A stretch of DNA of 12,636 nt from Pseudomonadota bacterium (lineage in GTDB: Bacteria; Pseudomonadota; Gammaproteobacteria; Burkholderiales; Burkholderiaceae_D). Below the pieces are notes generated by a model. The model saw nothing but the letters and a program-made list of their open reading frames with translations. It made no database searches and was not told the origin of the DNA. Both the position numbers and the translations under genes were made by a program. The stretch spans positions 1 through 12,636 of the forward strand of contig JAFECY010000171.1 of NCBI GenBank assembly GCA_018241865.1, in the 5' to 3' direction. Shown piece by piece: positions 12,207 through 12,636 of this stretch (positions are counted from its first letter, which is position 1; each line of letters opens with the position of its first letter).

Positions 12207-12636
12207 TCACGCTTTCAGCAAACGTGCTTCCGCCTGCGCCACGCTTGCACTCACGCCTTTCAGCACCACGACATCACCCGCCAGCAAGACAAGGTCTGCA
12301 CCGAGTTCGATGCGTTCCTGCCCACGTCGAACCGACGCGACCTCAACGCCCAGCACATGCAAATTCAAACTTGTTAGCGATTTTCCAATCGCATACGCTG
12401 TGTCATGCAGCGTCACCGAATGCATACGCATTTGCACATGACTGTCGTCGTCGGCCGCATCGCCTGCGCCGTGGATAAAACCGCGTAAGGAAGCGTAGCG
12501 TTCACCGCGCGCCACCTGCACCCGATGCACTACACGCCGCAAGGGCACGCCTAGTTGCACCATTGCATGCGACGCCAACATCAAACTGCCCTCGATCGCT
12601 TCCGGCACCACTTCGGCCGCACCGGCGGCACGCAAT
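12207..12636 (-). CDS. Kef-type monovalent cation:proton antiporter, C-terminal part (cut by window edge)
   Basis: Only the last 142 or so codons lie in the window; the gene runs off the right end, and the leucine codon TTG at 12635 is internal, not a start. The sequence fits the regulatory tail of KefB/KefC-like CPA2 antiporters. The end of the RCK_N (TrkA-N) domain carries the pattern AGAAEVVPEAIEGSLMLASH, and a short acidic linker (GAGDAADDDSH) follows. An RCK_C (TrkA-C) domain comes next, from about HSVTLHDTAYAIGKSL to GADLVLLAGDVVVLKG. Such proteins exchange K+ or Na+ for protons across the inner membrane, and the RCK domains sense ligands. The membrane domain and ion specificity are outside the window. 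Its stop (TGA, 12207-12209) faces the acylphosphatase stop, only 7 bases away, with no terminator hairpin visible between them. Confidence 0.85.
   Translation of the reverse strand, partial: LRAAGAAEVVPEAIEGSLMLASHAMVQLGVPLRRVVHRVQVARGERYASLRGFIHGAGDAADDDSHVQMRMHSVTLHDTAYAIGKSLTSLNLHVLGVEVASVRRGQERIELGADLVLLAGDVVVLKGVSASVAQAEARLLKA

Overview
This window reads as chromosomal housekeeping DNA from a betaproteobacterium, most likely Burkholderiales and tentatively Oxalobacteraceae-like. The guess rests on the proteins (GltB/GltD, SSB, UvrA, a YajR-type transporter, a Kef-type antiporter), the fairly high GC and the gene order. It is recognition from memory, not a database result.

Layout. Positions 14-6245 (minus strand) hold gltB then gltD, the large and small subunits of NADPH-dependent glutamate synthase, which makes glutamate from glutamine and 2-oxoglutarate. 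A 66-bp nested inverted repeat sits in the 91-bp gap between them. Positions 6314-7143 hold a compact mobile element: a Y1/HUH transposase gene of the REP-associated (RAYT) type between perfect 14-bp terminal inverted repeats. It is wedged between the gltB promoter and the ssb terminator. Positions 7199-8935 (minus strand) hold a two-gene unit, a YajR-like MFS transporter followed after 12 bp by ssb, which ends in a strong intrinsic terminator. A 133-bp divergent control region separates this unit from uvrA (plus strand, 9069-11921). uvrA overlaps an acylphosphatase gene by 4 bp. At the right edge the 3' end of a Kef-type cation:proton antiporter gene (minus strand) converges on the acylphosphatase gene, with 7 bp between the stop codons.

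How the genes relate. gltBD serves nitrogen assimilation. uvrA and ssb serve nucleotide excision repair and single-strand DNA handling. In E. coli they are direct divergent neighbours; here a transporter gene lies between them, co-directional with ssb. The acylphosphatase gene is probably translationally coupled to uvrA, with no obvious functional link.

I found no phage, CRISPR, toxin-antitoxin, biosynthetic cluster or convincing new system. The accessory signals are the RAYT element with its terminal structure and the operon-internal inverted repeat. No stretch above about 135 bp lacks a gene; the gaps hold the repeats, promoters and terminator listed.
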